Position numbers and translations under genes: made by a program. This document shows positions 1 through 6,866 of a DNA stretch of 9,701 nucleotides, piece by piece; position 1 is the stretch's first letter; every line of letters starts with the position of its first letter. The DNA is taken from assembly GCA_020029455.1 (NCBI GenBank), contig JAIBJH010000105.1, positions 1 to 9,701 of the forward strand. The letters are read 5' to 3'. A model generated the notes under the pieces. The model had not been told where the DNA came from. It searched no databases and worked only from the letters and a program-made list of their open reading frames with translations. The DNA comes from Hyphomicrobiales bacterium (GTDB taxonomy: Bacteria; Pseudomonadota; Alphaproteobacteria; Rhizobiales; Aestuariivirgaceae).

Positions 1-163
1 TGGGATCGCGGTATTCAGGCTTGTCGAAATGCGAGAATGCCGCCCGGCCTTCTTCCGTCATGAAGCGTTCGGCGAATGTGTCGCCGCAGACGGGATTGCC
101 GGATTTGGCGTCGGCGGCGCGGACGCCGCAGCAATAATAGGCAGTCTTGGCTACGGCATTCAT
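1..163 (-). CDS. Probable SAM-dependent methyltransferase, leucine carboxyl methyltransferase (LCM/PPM) family, N-terminal part
   Basis: Only the first 54 residues are in the window; the gene runs off the left edge. The start is the ATG at 163, with a GAGG ribosome binding site about six bases upstream (GCGAGGCGCGC-ATG). The N-terminus reads KTAYYCCGVRAADAKSGNP and then VCGDTFAERFM. I recognise this as the opening of bacterial LCM-family class I methyltransferases, where it precedes the SAM-binding Rossmann domain. Family members methylate a carboxylate or an unknown small-molecule or protein substrate, and the bacterial substrate is usually not known. The SAM-binding motif lies outside the window, so the family call rests on this N-terminal signature only. 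The gene starts 63 bases after the histidine kinase stop on the same strand. It could be read through from the kinase, but no functional link is evident. Confidence 0.7.
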   Translation of the reverse strand, partial: MNAVAKTAYYCCGVRAADAKSGNPVCGDTFAERFMTEEGRAAFSHFDKPEYRDP

Positions 164-226
164 GCGCGCCTCGCGTCTTGGTCAGCGCGCAACTATGAAT
201 GAGGCGCCAAGGCCTCGCAAGGTCCG

Positions 227-2560
227 TCACGCCGCCAGTGCGCGGCGTACCTTTTCGGTGAGGTCGTTGCGGGTGAAAGGCTTGTTCACCAGCTCGATGG
301 TGTCCGGCATGTCCTGCATCAGGCGCACGGAACCTGGTGCGTAGCCCGACATGAACAGCACCTTCAGCTTGGGCCTCACCTTTATGGCTTTCGCCGCCAG
401 TTCCGGCCCGTTCATGCCGCCTGCCATGATGACGTCCGAGAGAACCAGCGCAATGTCGCGGCGCTCTTCAATTATCTTGAAGCCTGCTGGACCGTTGTGC
501 GCGGTGAGGACTTCGTAGCCGAGTTCCTCGATCATTGCCGCCGCCACCTCGCGCACGCTTTCGTTATCCTCGACAACCAGGACGATCTGCTTTTTGTCCG
601 GCAACGCGTAGGAGGGCGGTTCGGCGGGCTCGAGCTTTTGGGGCGCGCCAATCTCCTGCTTGAGTTTTTCCTGCAAGGTCTGGACCGGCTGCTCGGCCGC
701 GGGCTTGGCGCGTTGCCTGAGGCGCGGCAGATAGAGTTTCACCGTGGTGCCATGGCCCACTTCGGAATAGATCTTGATGTGGCCGCCCGACTGCTTGGCG
801 AAGCCGTAAATCATGGAGAGGCCGAGGCCCGAACCTTTTTCAGGCCCCTTGGTGGTGAAGAAGGGCTGGAAGACCTTCTCGATATTTTCCGGCGCGATGC
901 CCGAGCCTGTGTCGGTGACGGCAATTTCCACATAGTCGCCTGGAATGAGATCCTCGTAGTCCTTGCAATACTCATTGGTGAGGGTTTTGTTGGCGGTCTC
1001 GATGATGAGGTCGCCGCCCTTGGGCTGCATGGCGTCACGGGCATTGATGGCGAGATTGAGGATTGCCGTCTCAAGCATTGTCTTGTCGGCCTTGACGGGC
1101 CAGACTTCCTCGCCGGGCATGATCTTCAGCGTGACGATCGCCGTTAGCGCCTGGGTCAGCATGTCTTTCATGCTGAAAACCAGATCGTTGACGGTCAGTT
1201 CCTTGTTCTGCAGCGTCTGCTGACGCGAGAAGGCAAGCATGCGGCGCGTAAGGTCTGAGCCCTTTTCCGCCGCATCAATTGCCGCGCGGATACGCTTGGT
1301 CGCACGCTCATCATTCTTCACCAATTGTTCGACGAGCTGCAGATTGCCCATGACAACCATCAGCAGGTTGTTGAAGTCATGGGCGATGCCGCCGGTGAGT
1401 TGGCCCACGGCCTCCATCTTCTGAGCCTGGTGGAACTTGCGCTCCAGCGCCTTGCGTTCGGTGATGCTCTGGCAGCAGCCGAAGACGCTTTCAACCTGGC
1501 CCTTGTCGTTCTTGTCGGCTTCCATGCTGACGTCAAAATAGGTCAGATCACCGGTTGGAAGGCGCACGGCGATCTCGAGGTTCTTGATGTGGCGGCCAAG
1601 CTTGGCAAGCTCGATGGCCTCGCTGAATTTTTCCCGGTCGCCGCTCTCGATCATCTCGACGAAAGACTTGAGCGTGGGATGCACCATGTCATCGGCCCTG
1701 CCGATGAGGTGGGCAAGCTCGGATGTCAGGCGCGAGACATTGGATTCAACGCGGAGCGAGAAACTGCCGAGCTGTGCAGCAGCTTGCGTGCGCTTGAAGT
1801 TGCGCTCAGAGGCGCGCAGCCTTTCCAGCGCCACCATATGTGCATCGACGTTGCGGCAGAGCCCCACGGCCTTGATGGGCTTTCCTGTCGATGGATCGCG
1901 CAGGACGCCGGCGAGGGATTCGATCCAGACATATTTGCCGCCAGTTGTCTTCACGCGATAGCGTGTCTGGAAGACGTCGGTGCCGAAATCCGACTTGCGG
2001 ATCGCTTCATCGAGTGTCCTGTCCTTGTCTTCGGGGTGGATGAGCTCATTGAAGGAGTAGAAGCTCAGATGCCCGTCGTCTTCTTCCTTCTCGCCGAAGA
2101 GCTCAAACATCTCGGGCGAATTAAAGGTGCGGCCGGTCACGTAGTCGTGGTCCCAAAGAGCATAGCCGCCTGACCTGAGAGCGAGGTTCAAGCGGCGCTC
2201 GCTCTGGTTCAATGCCTCAAGTTGGCCGGACCCGACTTGGCGCGCGACCAACACAAGATAGTCCTTGCTACCAAAATTAATGGGTTGAGGTGAAAAACTG
2301 GTCTTGATGGCGCTGCCCAGGGGAGGAGAGTAGGTGACTTCCACTTCCAGGGGATCGGAAGGGTCTGGGCGGGCAATCTGCCGGCCCGTGATCATGCCCG
2401 TTCCGGGCTTGAGCAAGGGCTTTCCGGCAACCTCTTCCCGGCAGACACCCCAATGCAGGAGGCAAGCTTCCGATACGTCAGCGATTACAGCCTCTGGCAT
2501 GGCCACAAGCAGGGCTTCGACATTAGCGAGGCTAAGAACTTCAAAAAGCTTGTAAATCAT
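227..2560 (-). CDS. Cytosolic PAS-domain hybrid histidine kinase with C-terminal receiver domain
   Basis: This two-component sensor kinase autophosphorylates on His and can pass phosphate to its own receiver. The protein has about 777 residues. No transmembrane segment or signal peptide is visible, so it should sense a cytosolic cue. Domains in order (residue numbers count the alternative TTG at 2563 as 1): a divergent PAS-like segment at about 5-110; a PAS/PAC unit at about 125-245; a third PAS at about 255-372; HisKA with the H-box GGIAHDFNNLL (H395); HATPase with the N-box NLAINARDAM (about 503-512), G1 DTGSGIA (551), F-box FQPFFTTK (565) and G2 GSGLGLS (577). A Pro/Ala/Glu-rich linker (about 615-655) leads to a REC domain with acidic pair E665/D666, acceptor D710, S739 and K761. 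All catalytic motifs are intact. The start is ambiguous: ATG at 2560 directly follows TTG at 2563, and the AGGTG motif is 10 bases from ATG but 7 from TTG. No partner regulator is adjacent. The gene is divergent from gpt across about 120 bases. Confidence 0.95.
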   Translation of the reverse strand: MIYKLFEVLSLANVEALLVAMPEAVIADVSEACLLHWGVCREEVAGKPLLKPGTGMITGRQIARPDPSDPLEVEVTYSPPLGSAIKTSFSPQPINFGSKDYLVLVARQVGSGQLEALNQSERRLNLALRSGGYALWDHDYVTGRTFNSPEMFELFGEKEEDDGHLSFYSFNELIHPEDKDRTLDEAIRKSDFGTDVFQTRYRVKTTGGKYVWIESLAGVLRDPSTGKPIKAVGLCRNVDAHMVALERLRASERNFKRTQAAAQLGSFSLRVESNVSRLTSELAHLIGRADDMVHPTLKSFVEMIESGDREKFSEAIELAKLGRHIKNLEIAVRLPTGDLTYFDVSMEADKNDKGQVESVFGCCQSITERKALERKFHQAQKMEAVGQLTGGIAHDFNNLLMVVMGNLQLVEQLVKNDERATKRIRAAIDAAEKGSDLTRRMLAFSRQQTLQNKELTVNDLVFSMKDMLTQALTAIVTLKIMPGEEVWPVKADKTMLETAILNLAINARDAMQPKGGDLIIETANKTLTNEYCKDYEDLIPGDYVEIAVTDTGSGIAPENIEKVFQPFFTTKGPEKGSGLGLSMIYGFAKQSGGHIKIYSEVGHGTTVKLYLPRLRQRAKPAAEQPVQTLQEKLKQEIGAPQKLEPAEPPSYALPDKKQIVLVVEDNESVREVAAAMIEELGYEVLTAHNGPAGFKIIEERRDIALVLSDVIMAGGMNGPELAAKAIKVRPKLKVLFMSGYAPGSVRLMQDMPDTIELVNKPFTRNDLTEKVRRALAA

Positions 2561-2674
2561 CAAGGAAACGCACCTGCCAGTGGAAAGAACGCCATCTTAT
2601 GTGGAAAATTATGAACCAAACCTTGCTGCAATGGGCTTAACTGCCGCAAAGCTTTGGACAAATAGGTTCGATAA

Positions 2675-2684
2675 GGAGGCCTCC
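2675..2684 (+). promoter_or_regulatory. Strong Shine-Dalgarno of gpt inside a perfect palindrome
   Basis: AAGGAGG (2673-2679) ends five bases before the ATG at 2685 and is close to a full complement of the 16S 3' end. This fixes the gpt start, although the reading frame is open upstream to a GTG at 2580. The ten bases GGAGGCCTCC are a perfect palindrome that joins the SD to an anti-SD-like CCTCC abutting the start codon. It has no loop, so a simple local hairpin is unlikely, and any regulatory role is speculative. Confidence 0.75.
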
Positions 2685-3182
2685 ATGGACGAGAAGTGGC
2701 AAAAGAGCTTCCCCGTGTCCTGGGATCAGTTCCACAGGGACGCCAGGGCTCTGGCATGGCGCCTGTCTGCGGCGGGCCCGTTCAGCGCGGTAGTGGCCAT
2801 AACCAGGGGTGGCCTGGTGCCGGCGGCTGTCGTGGCGCGGGAACTGGGCATCCGCATTATCGAAACCGTGTGCGTTGCCTCCTATGACTATGACAAGCAG
2901 GGCGATGTGGCGGTGCTGAAGCCCGTTTCGCTTAATTTCACGGCCAAGGACCAGGGCGCCGGAATTCTCATCGTCGATGATCTCGTAGATACCGGCGCCA
3001 CGGCCAAGGTGGTGCGCGAGATGTTGCCCAAGGCGCATTTCGCAACTGTCTACGCCAAGCCGGCGGGGAGGCCCCTGGTTGATACCTTCATTACGGAAGT
3101 GAGCCAGGACACCTGGATCTATCTGCCCTGGGACATGGACCTGCAGTTTGCTGCACCCATCCGGGAGCGGGCTACGGTTTAG
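2685..3182 (+). CDS. gpt: Xanthine phosphoribosyltransferase
   Basis: This purine-salvage enzyme joins PRPP to xanthine (and guanine) to give XMP (and GMP) plus pyrophosphate, in the cytosol. The 165-residue length matches alphaproteobacterial Gpt. Visible motifs are FPVSWDQFHRDARALAWRL at the N-terminus, typical of the family, then ITRGGLVPAA (39-48). The PRPP-binding loop ILIVDDLVDTGAT spans 94-106 with its acidic pair D98/D99. The C-terminal block TFITEVSQDTWIYLPWD (134-150) contains the Trp typical of this subfamily. The start is set by the near-perfect SD just upstream. The gene stands alone, divergent from the histidine kinase and convergent with the cyclase. A hairpin lies 10 bases after its stop codon. 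No riboswitch or purine-box sequence was recognised in the roughly 120-base upstream gap. Confidence 0.96.
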   Translation: MDEKWQKSFPVSWDQFHRDARALAWRLSAAGPFSAVVAITRGGLVPAAVVARELGIRIIETVCVASYDYDKQGDVAVLKPVSLNFTAKDQGAGILIVDDLVDTGATAKVVREMLPKAHFATVYAKPAGRPLVDTFITEVSQDTWIYLPWDMDLQFAAPIRERATV

Positions 3183-3191
3183 AGAAAATTC

Positions 3192-3215
3192 CGCCAAGGC
3201 GAATTCGGCTTGGCG
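3192..3215 (-). terminator. Probable intrinsic terminator of the cyclase gene, possibly bidirectional
   Basis: CGCCAAG (3192-3198) and CTTGGCG (3209-3215) form a perfect 7-bp stem with a 10-base loop containing GAATTC. On the minus strand the stem is followed by GAATTTTCTCT, a short T-rich tract, so it would end transcripts of the cyclase, whose stop codon lies about 20 bases before it. On the plus strand it lies 10 bases after the gpt stop but lacks a T tract, so it would be only a 3' hairpin there. Confidence 0.55.
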
Positions 3216-3236
3216 ACAAGAATTTGCTCCAACATA

Positions 3237-5468
3237 TCAGCTTTGCGCGAATTCTTTTCGGCTACGTGGTTTCACGTGGCCGGAAAGCGCGCTAGCGGGA
3301 GCCTGGCGAAAATCCTTGGTGCGGCCGGTGAGCGCCGTGAGGTAGGGGGTAAGGGCCGGATTGTGCAACGACAGTTCGGAGACAAGCTGCGAGAGCACGG
3401 CACTGTCCCCTGCCTTCTTTCGATCCGCTGACATTTGCGAAACGAGGCCCTGGTGTTCCTTTGCGAGCGTGTGGAACTCCGCAGTTGCAGCTTCGGCCTC
3501 ATCGCCCACGACGATAGTGACTGGCTGCGGCAAGGACCGGCCCTTCAGGTTCACGTGGCCAGCGGGAAGGGTGGCGAGACGTTTTGTGGCGTGGTCCACT
3601 GTTCCAGCAAGAAGAATATCGTGGGCAACATGCTTGCAGGCGCTCTCTGCGCGCGCCGCCGTGTTCACGGTCTCGCCAATCACCGAATAGTCAAAGCGCT
3701 CGGTTGAACCCATGTTGCCGACGCAGGCTTCGCCGCTGGCGAGGCCCACGCGCACGCCAAGCGGCCACAATTTTTTCGGCTCGAGGCGCCGGCGAAGTTC
3801 TGCGTCATCGTTGTAGGCTTTCACGGCGGCGCGGATTCCAAGCGCTGCCTTGCAGGCGCGGTATTGGTGGTCGGGACAGGCGACGGGCGCGTTCCAGAAG
3901 GCCATGATGGCATCGCCGATGAATTTGTCGATGGTGCCGCTCTCGGCGAGGATGGCCTTCGAGCAGCGGTCCCACAGACCGTTCACCACGGCCACGAGTT
4001 CGTCCGGCTTCAGTTTTTCGGAAAGCGGCGTGAAGTTGGCGATGTCGAGGAACAGCACCGTGACATCGCGGATCTCGCCACCGAGCTTCAGGCTCTCCGG
4101 GTTCTTCTCAAGCTCTGCCAGAACCGATGGCGCAACATAGCGCCCGAACATGTGGCGCATCTGGCGGCCGAGCCGGTCGGTGACGAGCAAGCGGTAGGCC
4201 GTTGCGGCAAGAAAGGTCACAACAAGCATCAGGAGCGGGAAGGTGGCATCGATGAGGAGCCCGAGTTGCCGGAAGGCGAAGGCGGTGAGCGCCACGATGC
4301 TTGCTGCGGAAAGTGCGGCGATGAAGGAGGAGAATGCAGGCCGCGCCATGGCAGCGGCGAGGACCGTGAGGAGTGAAAGGACACCTGCCATGGCGATCTC
4401 GAGGCCGCCCACCCATTCGGGCCGCGACAGGAACTGTCCGGCGAGAATTTGCTCAAGCGCCTGGGCATGAATGGAAACGCCCGGTATGGCTTCGCCCAGC
4501 GGCGTTGTCCGCGAGTCCAAAAGCCCGACAGCAGAGGTTCCCACAAGCACGATGTGGCCGTCGATCAAGGGGCGCAGTTTCTCCCTGTCTGTTCCTGCGA
4601 TGATATCGGCGGCGGAGACATACATGTCCGGCGGGTTAGGGCGGTAGTAAAGTTGGAAGGTGCCGTTCTCGTTCAGGGGAATTTCGAGCGCGCCGATGGC
4701 GAGGCTTGTGATGGCGTTTTCCTGTTCGTCGTCGGCATGGACGAGGTAGGTATCGGTCCCTTGCGCGATGCGCAGAGCCTCAACGCCGAGTGAGGGAAGG
4801 AAGCGCTGGCCGTCGGTCCACAGCATCGGCATTTCGCGGGCAATGCCCTGCTGGCTGGCAAGATCTATGTTGATGTTGCCGAGGCCAGCGGCGGCTGCCT
4901 GCAAGGAAGGGATGTTGGCTGTGACTTTCCCAAGAAGGGGTGGTGCGCTGCCAGCAGGAGCGCCAGTCTGGGCAAAACCCGCTTTCGATGGCAGGTCGCG
5001 GGCTTCGGCCATTTCTCCACGGGCAAATGCCAGGACCACCGGCTTTCCAGAAATAGCGGCCGAAAATTCCTGGTCGAAATCGGGCAATGCTGTGGCGCCG
5101 CGCTGGCCCAGATTGGCAAAGGCGGGATCCTTCAGCAACCTTGCGGGCGACATGCGGTCTTCCTCCGGGAAGACGATGTCAAAGGCAATCGCTGCCACAC
5201 CCATGCCAGAAAGTTCGTTGACAAGTTTCGCCAGTTGCTGCCGGGGCCAGGGCCACTGGCCGAGGCGGCTGATGGACTTCTCATCGATGTCAACGATGCG
5301 AATGGGAATGCCGTCTGTGGCGTCACGCGGCCAGAGACGCTGGAGCGTGTCAAAGCCGGAGGCGCGTTGGGCTGCAAGAAAAACGGGATCGAGCCCACGC
5401 AAGGCAAGCATCAGCAGCACCGCGACGATGCCGATTGCGAGGGGGCCTGCTTGCTTGGGAAGCCTCAT
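3237..5468 (-). CDS. CHASE2-domain transmembrane class III adenylate/guanylate cyclase
   Basis: The protein has 743 residues and should make cAMP (or cGMP) from the nucleotide triphosphate in response to an extracytoplasmic signal. A membrane segment at about 9-27 is followed by a CHASE2 sensor domain (about 33-345) with IRIVDIDEKSISRLGQWPWP and AIAFDIVFPEEDR. Membrane segments follow at about 354-373, 379-400 and 403-425, then the cyclase domain (about 465-650). Metal-binding Asp residues are D475 (FLDIANFT) and D519 (KFIGDAIMAFW). The base-contact Lys is K515. N602 and R606 (VNTAARAE) are the transition-state pair. The second base-selecting position holds Ser595 (YSVIGETVN) rather than Asp, as in class IIIb-like cyclases that carry Thr or Ser there. 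The ATG at 5468 has GGGAAG eight bases upstream. A tail of about 90 residues beyond the catalytic domain is low in recognisable motifs. A membrane cyclic-nucleotide-binding protein is encoded nearby on the same strand. Cyclase activity is well supported; ATP over GTP is inference. Confidence 0.95.
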   Translation of the reverse strand: MRLPKQAGPLAIGIVAVLLMLALRGLDPVFLAAQRASGFDTLQRLWPRDATDGIPIRIVDIDEKSISRLGQWPWPRQQLAKLVNELSGMGVAAIAFDIVFPEEDRMSPARLLKDPAFANLGQRGATALPDFDQEFSAAISGKPVVLAFARGEMAEARDLPSKAGFAQTGAPAGSAPPLLGKVTANIPSLQAAAAGLGNINIDLASQQGIAREMPMLWTDGQRFLPSLGVEALRIAQGTDTYLVHADDEQENAITSLAIGALEIPLNENGTFQLYYRPNPPDMYVSAADIIAGTDREKLRPLIDGHIVLVGTSAVGLLDSRTTPLGEAIPGVSIHAQALEQILAGQFLSRPEWVGGLEIAMAGVLSLLTVLAAAMARPAFSSFIAALSAASIVALTAFAFRQLGLLIDATFPLLMLVVTFLAATAYRLLVTDRLGRQMRHMFGRYVAPSVLAELEKNPESLKLGGEIRDVTVLFLDIANFTPLSEKLKPDELVAVVNGLWDRCSKAILAESGTIDKFIGDAIMAFWNAPVACPDHQYRACKAALGIRAAVKAYNDDAELRRRLEPKKLWPLGVRVGLASGEACVGNMGSTERFDYSVIGETVNTAARAESACKHVAHDILLAGTVDHATKRLATLPAGHVNLKGRSLPQPVTIVVGDEAEAATAEFHTLAKEHQGLVSQMSADRKKAGDSAVLSQLVSELSLHNPALTPYLTALTGRTKDFRQAPASALSGHVKPRSRKEFAQS

Positions 5469-5546
5469 GGAGCAAGCTTCCCGTGGTTCAAATCACTAGT
5501 CAATGTTTGCTTGGCAAGGCCCCGGCAAAGCGTTTAAGCGAAGGAT

Positions 5547-5936
5547 ATGGATTCACATCTTCTTGTAACGGCCCTGCTCTTTGCGGCGGCACTGATGGTC
5601 AAGCACATCGTCTGTGACGGGCCATTGCAAACATTGGCCATGGTGCGGGAGAAGCGCCGCTATGGAAGGCCGCTCGGACTTCTGCACGCGAGCATTCACG
5701 TGGCCGGAACGTTGTTCATTTGCATGTTCTTTGGGCTTGGAATTCAGACGGCGGTGCTGCTGGCGGTGCTTGACGGCGTGCTGCACTACCATGTGGATTT
5801 CGCCAAGGAGAACCTGGTGCGGATAAAAGGCTGGACGCCGGCGGACGGGCCGTTCTGGTGGGCGATGACAACAGACCAGGCGCTGCACCACCTGACCTAT
5901 CTCTTGCTCACCTATCTCGCCTTCATACGCCTGTAG
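5547..5936 (+). CDS. DUF3307-family small membrane protein
   Basis: This 129-residue protein consists largely of membrane segments (about 4-20, 46-66, 67-80 and 112-128). It carries the His/Asp pattern I associate with DUF3307: VKHIVCDGPLQ (K19, H20, D24), LLHASIH (H47, H51), LDGVLHYHVDFAKENL (D76, H80, H82, D84) and TTDQALHHLTY (D110, H114, H115). The regular placement of polar His and Asp within or beside the helices suggests a metal site or an intramembrane active site, but no biochemical role is known to me. The SD is AAGGAT, placed very close to the ATG at 5547, which may limit expression. The gene is divergent from the cyclase (78-base gap), and its last 14 bases overlap the 3' end of the convergent cyclic-nucleotide-binding protein gene. 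It may belong to the same signalling neighbourhood, but that is inference from position only. Confidence 0.88.
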   Translation: MDSHLLVTALLFAAALMVKHIVCDGPLQTLAMVREKRRYGRPLGLLHASIHVAGTLFICMFFGLGIQTAVLLAVLDGVLHYHVDFAKENLVRIKGWTPADGPFWWAMTTDQALHHLTYLLLTYLAFIRL

Positions 5937-6627
5937 GCTCATCCAGCAACACGCGGCGCGTATTGGCGCGGCGCATCTTCATGGCAAGGTCGCGGCCCAG
6001 CATCTGGTAGATGATGCCGCTGATGGCTTCGTCAGATGCGATGACCTTGGCCATGCGCACGCGGTTGAAGGAGAGCACACGGCTCGGCTCGTCAATGGTC
6101 ACCATGGCGGTGGCCGGGTTGCCCGTGAGGTAGGCGATTTCACCGATGAAGGAGCCCTTTTCCAGATAGGTGACGAGGGAGCCGTTGACGGCCACCGCGG
6201 CGCGGCCCGAGAGCAGGAAATAGAGCGAATCAAGCGGCGCATCCTGGCGCGTCAGGATTTCTCCGGGGTTGAAAGTCTTCCATTCGGCGGCCTTGAGGAG
6301 GCGGGCGATCTGGGCATCGTCAAGGCCGGAGAGGGCATCGCGGAGGAGGGGCGCGTCCTGCTCCGGCAATGTCAGGCTCAACCTATCGCGCACCAGCCAG
6401 AACAGCTGATAAAGATTGATGAGGATGAAGATTCCGTCCCAGCCGATGCCGGTCGTCAGATTGTCGCTGGTCAGCCGGAAATAGAGGATTTCGAGGAAGA
6501 GGCCGGCAACCGCCAGAACGCGCAGCCAGTAGATGCTGGTCATGTAATAGGAGATGGCGATGAGCAGATAGGCGAGGTGGCCAGGCAGGCTGCCCAGCGA
6601 GAAAAATTCGTTTACGTAGCCATCCAT
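5923..6627 (-). CDS. Membrane protein with C-terminal cyclic-nucleotide-binding domain, Popeye (POPDC)-like architecture
   Basis: The protein has 234 residues from the ATG at 6627. The frame stays open to a TTG at 6690 (255 residues), but that extension is polar and has no good ribosome binding site. Three hydrophobic segments (about 14-31, 33-50 and 62-80) precede a cNMP-binding beta-roll (about 95-215). The linker WDGIFILINLYQLFWLVRDR followed by LTLP resembles the corresponding part of Popeye-domain proteins. The phosphate-binding cassette is FIGEIAYLTGNPATAMVTI (160-178): Gly162 and Glu163 are kept, but the Arg expected after Pro171 is Ala172. Binding of cAMP or cGMP is therefore plausible but not assured. 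No output domain follows the roll; the C-terminus is an amphipathic, basic helix. The protein probably sits in the inner membrane with the roll in the cytosol. A CHASE2 cyclase on the same strand, just beyond the DUF3307 gene, could supply the ligand. The 3' end overlaps the convergent DUF3307 gene by 14 bases. Confidence 0.9.
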   Translation of the reverse strand: MDGYVNEFFSLGSLPGHLAYLLIAISYYMTSIYWLRVLAVAGLFLEILYFRLTSDNLTTGIGWDGIFILINLYQLFWLVRDRLSLTLPEQDAPLLRDALSGLDDAQIARLLKAAEWKTFNPGEILTRQDAPLDSLYFLLSGRAAVAVNGSLVTYLEKGSFIGEIAYLTGNPATAMVTIDEPSRVLSFNRVRMAKVIASDEAISGIIYQMLGRDLAMKMRRANTRRVLLDEPTGV

Positions 6628-6683
6628 CTCTGCGGCGCGGTCCTTGGGCCCCTGACCGCGCAATTCACTGTGTGACCGCTGGC

Positions 6684-6712
6684 TTGTCAAGCGTTGATGC
6701 CCGGCCTATGCG
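6684..6712 (+). promoter_or_regulatory. Predicted sigma-70 promoter of the tRNA-Leu gene
   Basis: TTGTCA (6684-6689) matches the -35 consensus at five of six positions. It is followed by a 17-base spacer and TATGCG (6707-6712) as a weaker -10. Transcription would begin near 6719 and give a 5' leader of about 35 bases before the tRNA. The GC-rich stretch after the -10 (GCGGG) resembles a stringent-type discriminator, as is common for stable RNA promoters. The call is by eye only. Confidence 0.45.
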
Positions 6713-6753
6713 GGAACTGTTTTCAGCAGAGCCATGGCTTTTCTGAACAGACA

Positions 6754-6839
6754 GTGGGCGTGGCGGAATGGTAGACGCAACGGACTTAAAATCCGTTGGG
6801 AGAAATCCCGTGAGGGTTCAAGTCCCTCCGCCCGCACCA
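6754..6839 (+). tRNA. tRNA-Leu (anticodon UAA), CCA encoded
   Basis: This 86-base class II tRNA folds fully by eye. The acceptor stem is GTGGGCG (6754-6760) with CGCCCGC (6829-6835), containing one G-U pair, followed by discriminator A and encoded CCA. The D arm starts TGGCGGAATGGTAGACGC. The anticodon stem is ACGGA/TCCGT with loop CTTAAAA, giving anticodon TAA at 6787-6789, which reads UUA (and UUG by wobble). The long variable arm GGGA-GAAA-TCCC and the T arm GAGGG-TTCAAGT-CCCTC complete it. The long variable arm and discriminator A fit leucine identity. A lipoprotein start codon lies only 27 bases after the CCA, with no T-tract terminator between them, so the two may be co-transcribed. Confidence 0.97.
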
Positions 6840-6843
6840 ACAG

Positions 6844-6855
6844 GCCCCATGGGGC
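6844..6855. other. Perfect 12-bp palindrome between the tRNA and the lipoprotein SD
   Basis: GCCCCATGGGGC is self-complementary and sits 4 bases after the tRNA CCA, abutting the GGAGG (6856-6860) of the next gene. In RNA it could form a tight hairpin (GCCC-CATG-GGGC). That hairpin could mark the tRNA 3' processing site or affect access to the SD. No T-run follows, so it is not a convincing terminator. Confidence 0.4.
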
Positions 6856-6866
6856 GGAGGAACGTG

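Noticed and set aside
201..216. GAGGC/GCCTC hairpin after the histidine kinase as a terminator
   Set aside because: The stem is only 5 bp and no T-run follows on the minus strand, so it is too weak to call.
497..2173. Long plus-strand open frames (497-1147 and 1325-2173) opposite the histidine kinase
   Set aside because: They are antisense to fully motif-supported kinase domains, have no recognisable family and no ribosome binding sites, and arise from high-GC codon bias.
2580..2684. N-terminal extension of gpt from GTG 2580
   Set aside because: The canonical family start and a near-perfect SD place the start at 2685; the extension has no family counterpart.
3864..4793. Plus-strand frames antisense to the cyclase gene (3864-4376, 4449-4793)
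   Set aside because: The minus-strand cyclase has intact catalytic motifs across this span. The antisense products are low-complexity and match nothing known.
5469..5546. Promoters between the cyclase and DUF3307 genes
   Set aside because: A minus-strand TTGCCA-N17-GATTTG can be drawn, but the -10 is poor and nothing supports it. No plus-strand pair is convincing.
6754..6839. tRNA-Leu 3' end as an integration site for a mobile element
   Set aside because: I found no second copy of the tRNA 3' end in the window and no integrase gene, so there is no sign of an island boundary here.
6768..6866. Upstream extension of the lipoprotein frame
   Set aside because: It lies inside the tRNA gene. The lipoprotein signal begins at the ATG at 6867 with a good SD.
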